Source of the DNA: Bacteriovoracaceae bacterium
Lineage (GTDB): Bacteria > Bdellovibrionota > UBA1018
Length of the DNA stretch: 5,705 nt
Assembly (NCBI GenBank): GCA_023250755.1
Contig: JAHFAC010000138.1
Location: 1-5,705, forward strand
Reading direction: 5' to 3'
The position numbers and the translations under genes were made by a program. This document shows positions 5,529-5,705 of the stretch, piece by piece (position 1 is the stretch's first letter; every line of letters starts with the position of its first letter). The notes under the pieces are model-generated. The model saw nothing but the letters and a program-made list of their open reading frames with translations, searched no databases and had not been told where the DNA came from.

Positions 5529-5705
5529 GTGTACAAAATTTTGTTAGTGGAAGACGATAAAGACATTCACTTTGCGATCAACGAGCACCTCCGTAAGGAG
5601 TGTGCCGTCACTGTCGCCAGCAGCATTGTGGATGCCAGAACTCTTCTAGAAAGAAGTCCCTTTGACCTGGTTTTGTTAGACTTAACTCTACCGGACGGTG
5701 AAGGG
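5529..5705 (+). CDS. Two-component response regulator, receiver domain (3' end outside window)
   Basis: The visible 59 residues are the first half of a CheY-like receiver domain. The start is KILLVEDDKD, with the acidic pocket at Glu8-Asp10, and the phosphoacceptor is Asp51 in DLVLLDLTLPDGEG. The protein would be phosphorylated by a partner histidine kinase and pass the signal to an output domain that lies outside the window. The start is GTG at 5529; a stop in frame at 5502-5504 and the absence of another start codon between them leave this as the natural choice. The preceding AGTCAGG is only a weak ribosome binding site. The gene begins about 180 bp from the divergently read transposase start. 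No clear -35/-10 pair was found between the direct repeats and the start. The output class cannot be told. Confidence 0.9.
   Translation, partial: MYKILLVEDDKDIHFAINEHLRKECAVTVASSIVDARTLLERSPFDLVLLDLTLPDGEG

Noticed and set aside
1..5705. CRISPR array, retron or defence island
   Set aside because: There are no regularly spaced repeats, and the only RT is of the group II intron type with a GIIM domain and adjacent domains V and VI.

Overview
The window reads as an accessory-rich stretch of a Gram-negative bacterial chromosome. The phylum cannot be fixed from the sequence. The YkgJ/DUF1186 protein, the lipobox-like coding fragments and the mobile elements would suit a deltaproteobacterial- or Bdellovibrio-grade organism, but that is a guess. 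Two plus-strand chromosomal genes flank a block holding two unrelated mobile elements, both transcribed on the minus strand.

Left part (1-1219): the body of a plus-strand gene whose start lies before the window. Its product joins an N-terminal YkgJ-type cysteine cluster (CxxCxxCC plus later Cys residues) to a DUF1186-like domain. Near its last codons the gene is interrupted by a group II intron (about 1220-3202) inserted in the opposite orientation. The intron encodes a reverse transcriptase/maturase (1296-2678, minus) with intact RT motifs and no visible endonuclease domain. Its 3' end shows a 34-nt domain V and a domain VI with a bulged branch-point A. Its 5' part holds a hairpin whose loop can act as EBS1 and pairs with the exon bases next to the predicted 5' junction. 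Because the intron is antisense to the gene, it cannot splice out of that gene's mRNA. The gene instead reads through into intron antisense sequence and acquires a foreign tail of 65 residues.

Middle (3203-3682): about 480 bp without a confident gene. It holds two short coding-like fragments that both spell a lipobox followed by LPPK and differ only at synonymous positions, a few small hairpins, and a 60-bp element that can fold into a three-way junction. At its right end is the terminator of the transposase gene.

Right part (3683-5705): an insertion sequence with one large transposase on the minus strand. The first two thirds of the protein look like an ISNCY/IS1202-type DDE transposase, and the last third looks like the C-terminal domain of IS21 IstA. 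No istB-like partner is present. Beyond its 5' end lie a hairpin and two direct 17-bp repeats that may be transposase-binding sites near the element's right end. Its outer boundaries could not be fixed. The window closes with the first 59 codons of a plus-strand two-component response regulator, whose upstream region abuts the insertion sequence.
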